A DNA stretch of 64,000 bases from Oceanobacillus sp. Castelsardo (GCF_001659985.1 NZ_LYCS01000015.1:1-64000); one strand, 5' to 3'; positions 37,465 to 46,554 are shown, counted from the stretch's first letter. Translations and numbers: made by a program. Notes: generated by a model not told the origin, from the sequence alone.

Positions 37465-38214
37465 CTATATATAATCACGATTTTTTAAACGTCTTTTGAG
37501 TATTTTATTCCATTCATAACAACTTACTACTCCTATGAGAATAGAAACGAAAGCAACCGTCCATCCATAAGTTGTTATAAGTTGTATAATCGACTCAACT
37601 ATACCTTGATTAAAAGATACAAAGAAAATTATTTCTAAAATAACAACTAGGCCAATATAAATGTAAGGAATAAAATGAAGCATTTTCCCTCTCATTCCGT
37701 ATTCTACATATGGATTTAGTCCACCAACGGTTAACATAAATCCAAACCAAACGATGATAAAAATAAAATATTCACCAATCGTCAACCTCTCAAAGAAATT
37801 ACCGGAGAACATATGGATAGTTACTGTCATCGATTCAAAAAATCCAAGCGACATGATGATTAATGTACATAACATAAATAATGTTCGACTTAAAGCTAAA
37901 ACAGAGACGGAAATCGGTAAAGAACGTAGTACTGCCATTCGCTTCCCATAAGGACCATGCTTAGCTACCCGATAACTCATATATGGTTTAGCCATCGATA
38001 AAGTTGCAAAAGCAGGTGCTAATCCAATTAAAAAGAAATCGAGTAAAAAGAGGTTATATGAAAAAGAATCTACTTCAAAGCGAAACTGCATTTGTCCTGA
38101 AAAAATAGTTCCTATAAATAATCCACAAAACAAACTGAAAATAAACGTTGAAATAACTGCCACCCATTGTTGCTTATACTCCATCTTAACTAACCAAAAT
38201 GCATCTTTAAACAT
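37465..38214 (-). CDS. ABC transporter permease
   Basis: About 249 aa with six hydrophobic segments, for example 'WVAVISTFIFSLFCGLFIGTIF' and 'TYGWTVAFVSILIGVVSCYEW'; no binding-protein motif, consistent with an exporter-type permease. Located 17 bp upstream of the GntR gene in the same operon. GGAGGGGT is eight bases before the ATG at 38214; the ATG at 38220 is too close to it. Confidence 0.78.
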   Translation of the reverse strand: MFKDAFWLVKMEYKQQWVAVISTFIFSLFCGLFIGTIFSGQMQFRFEVDSFSYNLFLLDFFLIGLAPAFATLSMAKPYMSYRVAKHGPYGKRMAVLRSLPISVSVLALSRTLFMLCTLIIMSLGFFESMTVTIHMFSGNFFERLTIGEYFIFIIVWFGFMLTVGGLNPYVEYGMRGKMLHFIPYIYIGLVVILEIIFFVSFNQGIVESIIQLITTYGWTVAFVSILIGVVSCYEWNKILKRRLKNRDYI

Positions 38215-38228
38215 TTCCATACCCCTCC

Positions 38229-38714
38229 TTAATTTCCATTAAAGTAATTAATTATGCCTTTGTCTTTTAAACCAATAAAATCAATCCCGAAATACAATAA
38301 AACAGTAAAAGCAATACTCCAAGTTGTAATACTTATAGCCATCCAAATAAATGTCTTCTTTTTTGTTCCACCAAATGTCATACTAGCTAAAGTAGTTAAG
38401 TGGCTTCCAGCAACTAATGGGCCAAGCATTGCTAACCCTGGCAACCCATATTTCTTCCATAAATTTTGCGCTCTTACGGAACGTTTACTTTCTTTAGGTC
38501 CCTTGTCTTTTCTACGTTTATTTCTCCAAGCCTTAAATTGATTGATGAACATAATGAGTAGTAATACCGTTAATAAATTCCCTACTAGCCCGATAATCAT
38601 AACAGGTGCAATAGACAATCCCGAGAGAATGGCAATCGGAATTACCCCGTATGCCTCAAAAAATGGTGCCGCTGCTAAAATAAAGACTAAAACATATCCC
38701 CAAAGTGCTTTCAT
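38229..38714 (-). CDS. Small multidrug export-like membrane protein (COG2426)
   Basis: 161 aa, four hydrophobic helices, matching the 'putative small multi-drug export protein' family: 'AAAPFFEAYGVIPIAILSGLS' at the N-terminus and 'YGLPGLAMLGPLVAGSHLTTLASMTFGG' in the middle. Transport activity is not established for the family. First gene of the operon with the ABC permease (8-14 bp gap), GntR regulator and ATPase. Confidence 0.8.
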   Translation of the reverse strand: MKALWGYVLVFILAAAPFFEAYGVIPIAILSGLSIAPVMIIGLVGNLLTVLLLIMFINQFKAWRNKRRKDKGPKESKRSVRAQNLWKKYGLPGLAMLGPLVAGSHLTTLASMTFGGTKKKTFIWMAISITTWSIAFTVLLYFGIDFIGLKDKGIINYFNGN

Positions 38715-38825
38715 CAAAAATTCCTCCCAAAGTATTTAAGTGTTAAGGTGTATATATCCATATAAACACTATAACACCATTTTTGTGAAACGTAAGCCTA
38801 TTTTAGAAAAATCTTCCGAAGAATA

Positions 38826-38853
38826 AAAAAACCCGTCTTTGCAGACAGGTTTG
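38826..38853 (-). terminator. Rho-independent terminator after bioB
   Basis: AAACCTGTCTGCAAAGACGGGTTT hairpin core (written in parts: AAACCTGTCT / AGACGGGTTT on the minus strand) followed by T6. Confidence 0.8.
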
Positions 38854-38865
38854 ATTATGTTCTAT

Positions 38866-39861
38866 TTATATTGTTTTTTTTGGTATTTCCTTATAATCAA
38901 TTTCAAAACCAAGATCTTCAATCATCTTATGGTCAGCAGTAGTTTCTTGGCCTTCCGTTGTTAAATAATCACCAACGAAAATAGAGTTAGCCGCATACAG
39001 ACCTAGTGGCTGTAGGCTCTTTAAGTTTACTTCTCTACCACCAGAAATACGAATTTCCTTCGTTGGATTAATATAACGGAACAACGCTAATACTTTTAAG
39101 CAGTATCTTGGATCTAGCTCTTTTGTTCCTTCCAATGGTGTTCCATCAATGGCATGTAGGAAGTTAACAGGGATTGAATCAGCATCCATAACTTTTAGAC
39201 TTCTTGCCATATCGATGACATCTTCTTTTGACTCCTTCATTCCAACAATAACACCAGAACATGGAGAGATTCCTGCACTTTTCGCAGTTTCAATTGTATG
39301 TACGCGATCATCATATGTATGAGAAGTAGTAATATTTGGATGATGCGCTTTTGATGTATTGATATTATGATTATAGCGGTCTACACCAGCTTCTTTTAAT
39401 TTTTTTGCTTGTTCAGTCTTCAATATACCCATACATGCACAAACTTTTAAATCATATCTCTGCTTAATTTCTTTAACTGCGGAAGCTACTGTATCCACTT
39501 CACGATTACTAGGCCCCCTGCCGCTTGCGACAATACAATAAGTCCCTGCATTTAATTTATTTGCCTGATTCGCACCACTTAATAATGATAACTCACTAAC
39601 AAAAGTGTATTTGTCTACAGGTGCGTCTGAAACAGAAGACTGGGCACAATATCCACAGTTTTCCGGACAAAGTCCTGATTTTGCATTAATAATCATGTTT
39701 AATTTTACTCTATTGCCATAATAATGATGTCTTATTTTATAAGCCCCTTGTATTAACAGTAAAAGTTCCCCATCAGGACAATTTAAAATAGACAATGCTT
39801 CCTCGTCTGTAATTTCTTCTCCTACAATGACACGTTCAGCCATGTCAAACCAATCATTCAT
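38866..39861 (-). CDS. bioB: Biotin synthase
   Basis: 331 aa radical-SAM enzyme that inserts sulfur into dethiobiotin. The SAM-cluster motif 'CPENCGYC' (C65, C69, C72) is intact, as are 'YNHNINTSKAHHP', 'GVIVGMKES' and the second-cluster region with 'RISGGREVNL'. Downstream of bioY (37-bp gap) under one BirA-type operator. No other bio genes are in the window, so it may convert imported or partly made precursors. Confidence 0.97.
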   Translation of the reverse strand: MNDWFDMAERVIVGEEITDEEALSILNCPDGELLLLIQGAYKIRHHYYGNRVKLNMIINAKSGLCPENCGYCAQSSVSDAPVDKYTFVSELSLLSGANQANKLNAGTYCIVASGRGPSNREVDTVASAVKEIKQRYDLKVCACMGILKTEQAKKLKEAGVDRYNHNINTSKAHHPNITTSHTYDDRVHTIETAKSAGISPCSGVIVGMKESKEDVIDMARSLKVMDADSIPVNFLHAIDGTPLEGTKELDPRYCLKVLALFRYINPTKEIRISGGREVNLKSLQPLGLYAANSIFVGDYLTTEGQETTADHKMIEDLGFEIDYKEIPKKTI

Positions 39862-39898
39862 TGTTCTCCCTGCCCCTTTCTCCTAACTTCTTCCCAAA

Positions 39899-40477
39899 TT
39901 AAGCAGTTTTTGTATTACCAAGATTTCTAGATTTATAAACTCTCCCGTGAATCCGGTAACCTAATCCACCAGCCAACATAGTGAAAATAATATCCTTTGG
40001 TAGTGGCGCTACCATCCATAACCATGCCACCACATAACTAAATCCTTCCGGTGCACCAAACCATAATTGGTATGCAAAGTACATCCAAGTCGTTCCAAAT
40101 GCATAATTAATCGCCATACCTACTAATGCAGCAAATACAAAATTTCCCCTCGTTGCTTTCTTTTCAACCATTTTTCCTACTACAAAAGCAACAATAATGT
40201 TAGAAACGATAAATCCAAATGTAGGCATAATCACAGAAGATGGCCCTCCTGAAAATTGAGCAAAAACAGGAGCTCCAGCTAATCCTACTAACGCATATAC
40301 AGTCATAGAAATAGCACCTAACCTACTACCAAGTAATAGACCTGATAAAATACTAAAGAAAGTTGTTAATGTAATAGGTACCCCCCCAACAATAAGAAAT
40401 GCAGTAATATTTGCACCAATAGCCATAAGAGCAGCAAATAAACCTGCTAGAGTAATATCAACAGCTTTTAATTTCAT
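39899..40477 (-). CDS. bioY: Biotin transporter S-component BioY
   Basis: 192 aa, six hydrophobic segments, substrate-binding component of an ECF-type biotin importer. Family motifs: 'LIVGGVPITLTTFFSILSGLLLGSRLG', 'GLAGAPVFAQFSGGPSSVIMPTFGFI' and 'YAFGTTWMYF'. The ECF energising genes are elsewhere. Clear AGGGAGGGGAAG before the ATG. First gene of the bioY-bioB operon. Confidence 0.95.
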   Translation of the reverse strand: MKLKAVDITLAGLFAALMAIGANITAFLIVGGVPITLTTFFSILSGLLLGSRLGAISMTVYALVGLAGAPVFAQFSGGPSSVIMPTFGFIVSNIIVAFVVGKMVEKKATRGNFVFAALVGMAINYAFGTTWMYFAYQLWFGAPEGFSYVVAWLWMVAPLPKDIIFTMLAGGLGYRIHGRVYKSRNLGNTKTA

Positions 40478-40535
40478 AAAACTTCCCCTCCCTAAAATAC
40501 AAAAATAGACTCTGTTAAATTTATATTCTGAAAAT

Positions 40536-40564
40536 ATGATATTTTATTTCCGCCCAATTGTCAA
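40536..40564 (-). promoter_or_regulatory. bioY promoter
   Basis: Minus-strand -35 TTGACA (40559-40564) and -10 TATCAT (40536-40541) with 17 bp between. The -35 box lies inside the BirA-type palindrome, so operator binding would block RNA polymerase. Confidence 0.75.
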
Positions 40565-40588
40565 CCATAATTTAAATATGGTTGACAA
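40558..40588. promoter_or_regulatory. BirA-type biotin operator
   Basis: 31-bp perfect inverted repeat: TTGTCAACCAT (40558-40568), nine-base AT spacer, ATGGTTGACAA (40578-40588). It has the TTGTnAAC arms of Bacillus BirA operators and stands right before bioY. Confidence 0.88.
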
Positions 40589-40599
40589 TAAAACCTCTG

Positions 40600-40643
40600 C
40601 ACGGACATTTCCACCACCGGTTAGAAAGGTGATGTTGTCCGTG
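40600..40643 (-). terminator. Hairpin between the ger operon and bioY
   Basis: CACGGACA (40600-40607) pairs with TGTCCGTG (40636-40643), and inner arms CCACC / GGTGAT extend the stem. It is 50 bp beyond the last ger gene on the minus strand. There is no long T run, so it may be a weak or Rho-assisted terminator or simply a transcript-end structure. Confidence 0.4.
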
Positions 40644-40694
40644 TGAGCCAGGATATTTCACCTAAAATTTGAACGCGTGAAGCTAAATACAACC

Positions 40695-40853
40695 TCATTT
40701 CAATACGGAAAAAAATGGTGCAACAACAATACTAATTGCCAAAAGAAAGATAGCAACAAATCCTACTTTATTTTTTTCTTTCAACAAGGTAATAGCAAAA
40801 CCAATCGTATAGAAAAATACGATAATAATAAGCAGCCATGTTACTATTTTCAT
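40695..40853 (-). CDS. Small two-TM protein, GerXD-like fourth ger subunit
   Basis: 52 aa with two hydrophobic helices ('WLLIIIVFFYTIGFAITLL' and 'GFVAIFLLAISIVVAPFF') joined by a short basic loop (KEKNK). Its ATG directly follows the TAG of gerC with no gap. Several Bacillus ger operons carry a fourth, tiny two-helix 'D' gene that modulates receptor function (for example gerVD and gerUD in B. megaterium); size, topology and position fit that class. Sequence similarity could not be tested. Confidence 0.65.
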   Translation of the reverse strand: MKIVTWLLIIIVFFYTIGFAITLLKEKNKVGFVAIFLLAISIVVAPFFSVLK

Positions 40854-42119
40854 CTAATCCCTCACTTCTTTCATTTTAGGCAAATCGGTTTGTCTACCAA
40901 AGTTTTCAAGGTCGATTTGTGTATCGATACTTACATCCATTTCGGGATACGTCTTCATCCAGTCAAATTCTTCAAACTCAGGAATAGTGCGAAATTTTTT
41001 GCGTGCAGCTAATGACCATCCGAACGGTTCTGATCCATACTCTTCTTGTGTTTTTTTGATAAATTCTTCAAATTCTTTATTCAATGTTTCCTCAAATGCT
41101 TTTTTTAGCTTTTCTCTGTTATCTCGGTATTTTGCTAAATTAGTCATGCCATGGTTTGTTAATATGCTCATTTTAATAGGGACCGTTGCATGTATGGATG
41201 GTTTATCCCTCTTCAAATTCACATTAATTTGAATGTCCTTCTCTCGATAGATTTTCGTTGCCACTTCATATTCTTCATGAAAGGGATCTGGTAGAGCAAC
41301 TAATAAGGCTTCTGGTTGCTTCATGGTAGTACTTAGTAAGTAAGAAAGTCTAGTTTCTTCGATGGTCAGTGTATCAATCATTTTTCCTTCTTTAAAAACA
41401 GCCGATCCAGCAAATTGCGTTGTGTTTGTCTGACCTTCGTAGTTTAGTTCACCAGCCATAAATTGATCAGGGTCTCTATCTCTCTTATAATTATCACTTT
41501 TTTCCGTCGTTCCATAGATACCTAAAAAGAGGTCCGCATCTGCCTCTGTAATTCGGAAAAATTGACCTACTTCCGATGGTGGAATAGTTCCGGTATCCTG
41601 TCCACGGTTAAAGATTAATTCATAATATTTATGTGGTCCCGTATCCATTTTGGGTTGATTATTTTGGACAAACGCACTCGGATCTTCTTTCGTAACAAAT
41701 AGGTTTATATCCCTTCTAATTTCCATCTCTTTTGTTATATCGTACATCCAACGAATAAAATCTTTATCCCTTGCAAAATCTTCTGATACCATGATGTTGC
41801 GTAATACATCGTAAGTTATTTCCTTTGAAATTACCGTATTAGCCAAGCTTCTAGATGTAATAAAATCACTTGCTGAAAATGAAATGGTTTCCAATGGTGG
41901 TTCACCTCCACCTCCTCCCCCTTCCGCTAGGCTTCCTACTTCTGGATTTGCAATCACATAGGTTACTTTAACCATATTCTCATTCTCTTCATCCTTATCA
42001 AGACCAACAACCGTAACATATGCCAATTCTTCCGTTTCTTTTTGATCCCAACAGCCACTAAGAATTGTGACGCAAAGAAGGCTTCCGAGAATTTTAGCGA
42101 TAATAGGGATTTTTCTCAT
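40854..42119 (-). CDS. Spore germination lipoprotein GerC subunit
   Basis: 421 aa Ger(x)C family. Lipoprotein signal 'ILGSLLCVTILSGCWDQKE' with lipobox LSGC and the family's invariant CWDxxE. Further conserved parts include 'VVGLDKDE' and 'GTAVFK'-like 'GSAVFKEGKMI'. C subunit of a nutrient germinant receptor in the spore inner membrane. Its start overlaps the gerB stop (ATGA). The receptor type cannot be read from sequence, so no letter is assigned. Confidence 0.94.
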   Translation of the reverse strand: MRKIPIIAKILGSLLCVTILSGCWDQKETEELAYVTVVGLDKDEENENMVKVTYVIANPEVGSLAEGGGGGGEPPLETISFSASDFITSRSLANTVISKEITYDVLRNIMVSEDFARDKDFIRWMYDITKEMEIRRDINLFVTKEDPSAFVQNNQPKMDTGPHKYYELIFNRGQDTGTIPPSEVGQFFRITEADADLFLGIYGTTEKSDNYKRDRDPDQFMAGELNYEGQTNTTQFAGSAVFKEGKMIDTLTIEETRLSYLLSTTMKQPEALLVALPDPFHEEYEVATKIYREKDIQINVNLKRDKPSIHATVPIKMSILTNHGMTNLAKYRDNREKLKKAFEETLNKEFEEFIKKTQEEYGSEPFGWSLAARKKFRTIPEFEEFDWMKTYPEMDVSIDTQIDLENFGRQTDLPKMKEVRD

Positions 42120-43204
42120 TTCCTCATTTCTCCTTTAACATTAGCTAACACCCATAAAAGAATAGGTAGAAAGAAAAATACAGGTGACAAAATTTGTCCG
42201 AAAAAATGTCTCATGTGAAATACAGAAAATGTAGGACTTTCTGGAATTAATCCTAGAAAGAGAATAAGGGTGGCAAAGGCTGGAATAATATATTCAAAAT
42301 GCTCAATCTTAAACAATTTTCCAAATAAAAATATATTAATATAGAAGTATATAGCAAATTTTATATCCGTAGCGATGAGCCAAAATGGGAAAAAAAAGGT
42401 TTCCAAATTAGTTAAAAAGCCTATCGTTATCGAACGAATCGCTTCATGATAAGGATAATTTAATGACATTGCCGTATTATAATCAAAAATCATTACAAAA
42501 CTAACCATGGAAATAGCCAAATTAAATAAGGCTATAAAAAAAGCAATCCATGTTCCCTTTTTAAAATCCTTCACACTTTTAACATACGGAAAAAGAAGGA
42601 ATAGATAAAGGAAATCTATATAAATGGATACGGACATGGTACTTTCTTTTATTACTTCCCATTCTCCTGGTCCAAATATTGGAAAGAGGAAACCAGAATT
42701 TCCATGTCGGATAGTTAGAATGATGGCGAATAGTAAAGTAGCTTGTAAATATGGAAAAACAGCCCAAGATACCGATCCTATATGCTCTAATCCCCTTTTT
42801 GCGCCATAAGCAGAAACTCCAACTAGTATGGCGTAAAGAACAAATGCAGGTGTCCTTGGAAAATACATGGTTGCAACAATGTCTGAATATGTTGCTGTAT
42901 CAAGAACAATGTACAGAAATCCGGCAACCCATAAAAGAAACAGCACGAAAAATCCAACATACTTTCCCAATAAGTGATAGAAAATATCTATGGAATTTTT
43001 GCTTTGATATTTTTTTGCAATATCCAACAAAAGAAACAAAGGTAGGATGGCAATTAAGCCACTAATAATTGGTCCCATCCAACCAGCATTCTTGAGGGAA
43101 TCAAATAGCATAGCTGGTACATCATCTGTCGCTTTTATGCCAATTAAAAATAAGGCAATTGCAGTATACTCTTTTAGCCCAATCTTATCCTTCGGTTCTC
43201 CCAT
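42116..43204 (-). CDS. Spore germination permease-like GerB subunit
   Basis: 362 aa, about ten TM segments, GerAB/amino acid-polyamine-like family. 'LKEYTAIALFLIGIKATDDVPAML', 'WVAGFLYIVLDTATYSDIVATMYFPRTPAFVL' region and 'FPYLQATLLFAI' are typical. B subunits bind the germinant in the spore inner membrane. 11 bp after gerA; AAGGAGAT is before the ATG. Confidence 0.93.
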   Translation of the reverse strand: MGEPKDKIGLKEYTAIALFLIGIKATDDVPAMLFDSLKNAGWMGPIISGLIAILPLFLLLDIAKKYQSKNSIDIFYHLLGKYVGFFVLFLLWVAGFLYIVLDTATYSDIVATMYFPRTPAFVLYAILVGVSAYGAKRGLEHIGSVSWAVFPYLQATLLFAIILTIRHGNSGFLFPIFGPGEWEVIKESTMSVSIYIDFLYLFLLFPYVKSVKDFKKGTWIAFFIALFNLAISMVSFVMIFDYNTAMSLNYPYHEAIRSITIGFLTNLETFFFPFWLIATDIKFAIYFYINIFLFGKLFKIEHFEYIIPAFATLILFLGLIPESPTFSVFHMRHFFGQILSPVFFFLPILLWVLANVKGEMRK

Positions 43205-43215
43205 TTTGGATCTCC

Positions 43216-44712
43216 TTATCTTTTCTTTATATCCTTCGGTTTTAAATAACCAGGTCTAAGGGCTTCCTTAGGTATTGCACGTCTAAAAAGTGTATCTTTA
43301 GAAGACTGATAACTTGGTGTTAGTGGGGAGAGATATGGAACACCAAATGATTTTAAAGAAACCATATAAAACATACCCATAACAAATACTGCTGTCATTC
43401 CATAAATTCCAAAAAGACCCGCAGCAAAGATGAAAAGGAATCGAATTAACCGAACAGTGAAATTCATACTTATATCACCAACAGCAAACGAGCTTAATCC
43501 ACCTAACGCTACGACAATAACAACGATTGGACTTACAAGGTTCGCTTGTACGGCAGCTTGTCCCAATATAAGCGCACCGACAATTCCAATCGTAGGCCCT
43601 ATTGGTGTAGGAACCCTTAACCCTGCTTCTCTAATCAGTTCAAAAGCTATTTCCATTAATACTATCTCAACGAGAGCTGGAAATGGTACCTTTTCGCGAG
43701 TAGCGGCGATGGCTAGTAATAAATCTGGTGGAATCATTCCAATGTGATAAGTAACTACAGCTACGTATATCGCGGAGGTAAAAATGGTTATAAAGAACGA
43801 GAGCATGCGTAGTATTCTAGTAAAATTACCATATGGAAAACGTAAATAATGATCCTCTGCCGAGTGAAAAAATGACCAGAAAGTCGCAGGAAGAACTAAG
43901 CAATCAGGGGAATTTTCCATTAACAAAACGATATACCCATCTTCCAAAAACGAAACAGCTCGGTCTGGTCTTTCTGTATACAACACAGAGGGAAAAATAG
44001 AATATTTCCGTTCCTCGATGTATTGTTCAAGTAACGATAAATTTTGAATAGCATCTGTATCTAACGCATTCACTCTTTCTCTTACGTTATCTAATAATTT
44101 TTCATTGGCAATATCCTTTAAATAAAGCATGTAAACCATGTTCTTGGAACGTTTGGAAATGATAGAGCTTTCGACAATAAGGTTTTTATCTCGGATTCTC
44201 TTTCTGACTAACGAAATATTTGTAAAAACCTTTTCATTGAATGCTTCCTTTGGTCCCTTTACAACACTTTCGTTATCAGGTTTTTCTACGCTTCTACCTT
44301 CAAAGTTAGAAGCATTTAATATGTAGACCTTACTTTCCCCCTCGATAATTAGCGCAGCATTACCATTATTAATATCCAATGTTGCATCGTTTATCGTGTT
44401 TTTTGTCTCCATGGACTGAATCGTAATAATATCTTCTATTAAAATATTTTGCTCTTGGTTTTTAATTAACGGATCAATAGCAAATTCATTTATAACCTGA
44501 ATGTCTGTAATCGTATTAATAAAAACAATGGCTGCCCGCTTATTTATCCCACCAATATGTAAATTTCTTACGGTAAAATCTGTATTAACTGGATAGAAGT
44601 ATGCTTTCTTAAATTGTTCTAACGTTACATCGAAATCGGGGTCTACACCCTGCTCATGATCCGTTTTTGGTGAAATTTGCTTTTTTTTCGATTTCATGAA
44701 TAATCTTTTCAT
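43216..44712 (-). CDS. Spore germination GerA subunit
   Basis: About 498 aa GerA-family protein: soluble N-terminal half, then five or so TM helices ('ILRMLSFFITIFTSAIYVAVVTYH', 'ILGQAAVQANLVSPIVVIVVALGGLSSFAVGD' region) and a cytoplasmic tail with 'RAIPKEALRPGYLKPKD'. Conserved 'YTERPDRAVSFLEDGYIVLLMENSPDCLVLPATFWSFFHSAEDHYLR' region and 'RVPTPIGPTIGIVGALILGQAAV' region. First gene of gerA-B-C-D. ATG at 44712 is chosen over an upstream TTG; the GGGGG site is 11 bases away. A sigma-G promoter is expected but I could not define one. Confidence 0.92.
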   Translation of the reverse strand: MKRLFMKSKKKQISPKTDHEQGVDPDFDVTLEQFKKAYFYPVNTDFTVRNLHIGGINKRAAIVFINTITDIQVINEFAIDPLIKNQEQNILIEDIITIQSMETKNTINDATLDINNGNAALIIEGESKVYILNASNFEGRSVEKPDNESVVKGPKEAFNEKVFTNISLVRKRIRDKNLIVESSIISKRSKNMVYMLYLKDIANEKLLDNVRERVNALDTDAIQNLSLLEQYIEERKYSIFPSVLYTERPDRAVSFLEDGYIVLLMENSPDCLVLPATFWSFFHSAEDHYLRFPYGNFTRILRMLSFFITIFTSAIYVAVVTYHIGMIPPDLLLAIAATREKVPFPALVEIVLMEIAFELIREAGLRVPTPIGPTIGIVGALILGQAAVQANLVSPIVVIVVALGGLSSFAVGDISMNFTVRLIRFLFIFAAGLFGIYGMTAVFVMGMFYMVSLKSFGVPYLSPLTPSYQSSKDTLFRRAIPKEALRPGYLKPKDIKKR

Positions 44713-44899
44713 CAAGCAAGTTACCCCCAATCATAAAGTATTCACAGCTCTTAAGTTTCCACGTTATAGATAAAATTATGTATGAACAATTTCCCCAATC
44801 GACAAGTTTTCTTTATCGCACAGAGGTAAAGGAAATCTCGCTAGTCAGCGGGCGCTTAAGCCTAAGTTACGTGAAAATAAAAGATTTTCAAAATTATTA

Positions 44900-44928
44900 T
44901 TGACAACTAACCATAATAAGTGTATTGT
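44900..44928 (+). promoter_or_regulatory. Promoter of the S-box/metI transcript
   Basis: -35 TTGACA (44900-44905), 17-bp spacer, -10 TATTGT (44923-44928), 30 bp before the riboswitch. Confidence 0.75.
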
Positions 44929-44959
44929 AATATTTAATAATTAACTGAATATCCAAATT

Positions 44960-45060
44960 TCTTATCCAGAGAGGTGGAGGGACTGGCCCTTTGAAGCCTC
45001 GGCAACAGACTTTTATAGAACTGTGCCAATTCCAGAAGTGTAACGCTTGTAGATAAGAAG
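44960..45060 (+). ncRNA. SAM-I (S-box) riboswitch aptamer
   Basis: P1 stem CTTATC (44961-44966) / GATAAG (45052-45057) closes the aptamer. The conserved core is visible: CCAGAGAGGTGGAGGGACTG, then GCCCTTTGAAGCCTCGGCAAC and the CTGTGCCAATTCC segment. It binds S-adenosylmethionine and, with the terminator at 45083-45116, shuts off metI when SAM is plentiful. Confidence 0.96.
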
Positions 45061-45082
45061 AGTATATAGCTATTGTGCAACT

Positions 45083-45116
45083 ACCCTCTTCTAATCCTTA
45101 GAAGAGGTCTTTTTAT
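45083..45116 (+). terminator. Riboswitch-controlled terminator
   Basis: ACCCTCTTCTAA / TTAGAAGAGGT hairpin followed by CTTTTT, at the expected distance after the S-box aptamer. Confidence 0.9.
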
Positions 45117-45205
45117 TACTTACATAACAATAATAAGAAGAAAGAGGGCCCTTCTGAGGAGGGGCTCTCATTTAGCAGAGAAAAAAGTATAAACTTTCTT
45201 CCCCT

Positions 45206-45257
45206 GCATAAGTACAACTAAGGCATTCACCTAAAATTTTGGTGAACGCCAAGTTTT
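45206..45257 (+). repeat. Dispersed 52-bp hairpin repeat, copy 2
   Basis: GCATAAGTACAACTAAGGC, then arms TTCACC / GGTGAA and AAGTTTT; matches 26933-26984 in opposite orientation. It lies in the metI leader between the riboswitch terminator and the ribosome binding site. Confidence 0.7.
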
Positions 45258-45274
45258 AATAAGGAGATGAAAAA

Positions 45275-46390
45275 ATGACAGACAGAAGCATGGAAACGAA
45301 ATTGGTTCAACTTGGTAACAGAAGTGATAAGCCAACTGGAGCTGTCAATCCACCTATCTATTTATCAACAGCATACCAACATCAAGGGCTAGGTCAATCA
45401 ACCGGATACGATTACAGCCGAACAAAAAATCCCACAAGAACCATATTGGAAGAAGGAATTGCCGATTTGGAAAATGGTGACAGCGGGTATGCGTGCAGTT
45501 CAGGAATGGCAGCAATTCAGCTTGTTCTTTCTTTATTTCAACCAGGGGATCAGTTAATTGTACCCGAAGATATTTATGGCGGCACCTATCGTCTGCTTCA
45601 ACATTATACTGATACATACAATATTCAAACGAGGTACACCGATTTTGAAAACAGTGAGCAAATAGAGGAGTTAATTACTGAAAATACAAAAGCAATATTT
45701 CTCGAAACACCTACTAATCCATTAATGCAGGAAATTGATATTTCTCTTATTGTAGACATCACTAAGAAACACAACCTTTTACTAATTGTTGATAATACGT
45801 TTATGACTCCTTATTTGCAGCGACCTCTCGATTTAGGTGCCGACATTGTCATTCACAGTGCCACAAAATATATCGGGGGACATAATGATGTATTGGCTGG
45901 TTTGGTTGTTGCTAAAGGAGATAAAATTTGTGAAAAATTAGCTTTCATTCATAATGCATCTGGTGCAGTCCTTTCCCCTTTTGATTCGTGGCTTTTAATA
46001 AGGGGTCTAAAAACCCTTTCACTACGAATGGATAAACATGAAGAAAATGCAAAAGCGATTGTTTCATATTTAAAGAGCGAAGCCTTGGTTAGTGAAGTCT
46101 TTTACCCAGGTAAAGGTGGGATGCTTTCCTTTAAATTACAAGAAAGTGACTGGGTAGATACTTTTTTACAAAAACTTCAAGTTATTACATTTGCAGAGAG
46201 TCTTGGTGGAGTCGAAAGCTTTATTACTTATCCAGCCACCCAAACACATGCTGATATACCACTGGAAGAACGGATAGAACGAGGAGTTGATGATCGTCTA
46301 CTACGTTTTTCGGTTGGAATAGAAAAGGCACAAGATTTGATTCAGGACTTAAAACAGGTATTTTCCATTTTAAGTAAGGTGGAAGTTTAA
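45275..46390 (+). CDS. metI: Cystathionine gamma-synthase / O-acetylhomoserine thiolyase
   Basis: 371 aa PLP enzyme of the Cys/Met metabolism family, near full-length match in plan to B. subtilis MetI. 'YDYSRTKNPTRTILE', 'ACSSGMAAIQLVLSL', 'YGGTYRLL', 'ETPTNPLM', 'VDNTFMTPYLQRPLDLGADIVIHSATKYIGGHND' region with the Schiff-base Lys near 197, and 'ESLGGVESF'. It makes cystathionine or homocysteine from acetylhomoserine. S-box controlled. In B. subtilis metC follows; here the gene is alone and is closed by a terminator. Confidence 0.94.
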   Translation: MTDRSMETKLVQLGNRSDKPTGAVNPPIYLSTAYQHQGLGQSTGYDYSRTKNPTRTILEEGIADLENGDSGYACSSGMAAIQLVLSLFQPGDQLIVPEDIYGGTYRLLQHYTDTYNIQTRYTDFENSEQIEELITENTKAIFLETPTNPLMQEIDISLIVDITKKHNLLLIVDNTFMTPYLQRPLDLGADIVIHSATKYIGGHNDVLAGLVVAKGDKICEKLAFIHNASGAVLSPFDSWLLIRGLKTLSLRMDKHEENAKAIVSYLKSEALVSEVFYPGKGGMLSFKLQESDWVDTFLQKLQVITFAESLGGVESFITYPATQTHADIPLEERIERGVDDRLLRFSVGIEKAQDLIQDLKQVFSILSKVEV

Positions 46391-46432
46391 ACAAGACTGA
46401 CTCGAACATAAATTATTACTTAATAAAATCAG

Positions 46433-46472
46433 TAAGCAGTCCAATTAACCTATAAATTGGACTGCTTTTTAT
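46433..46472 (+). terminator. Rho-independent terminator after metI
   Basis: AGCAGTCCAATT / AATTGGACTGCT hairpin then T5. Confidence 0.88.
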
Positions 46473-46554
46473 TAAACATCACGACCGGCTTGAAAGAATT
46501 TTATATCCGTGAGAGCGGACTGTTCATGCAACTTTTCCTACTGTTTTCTTCCCT

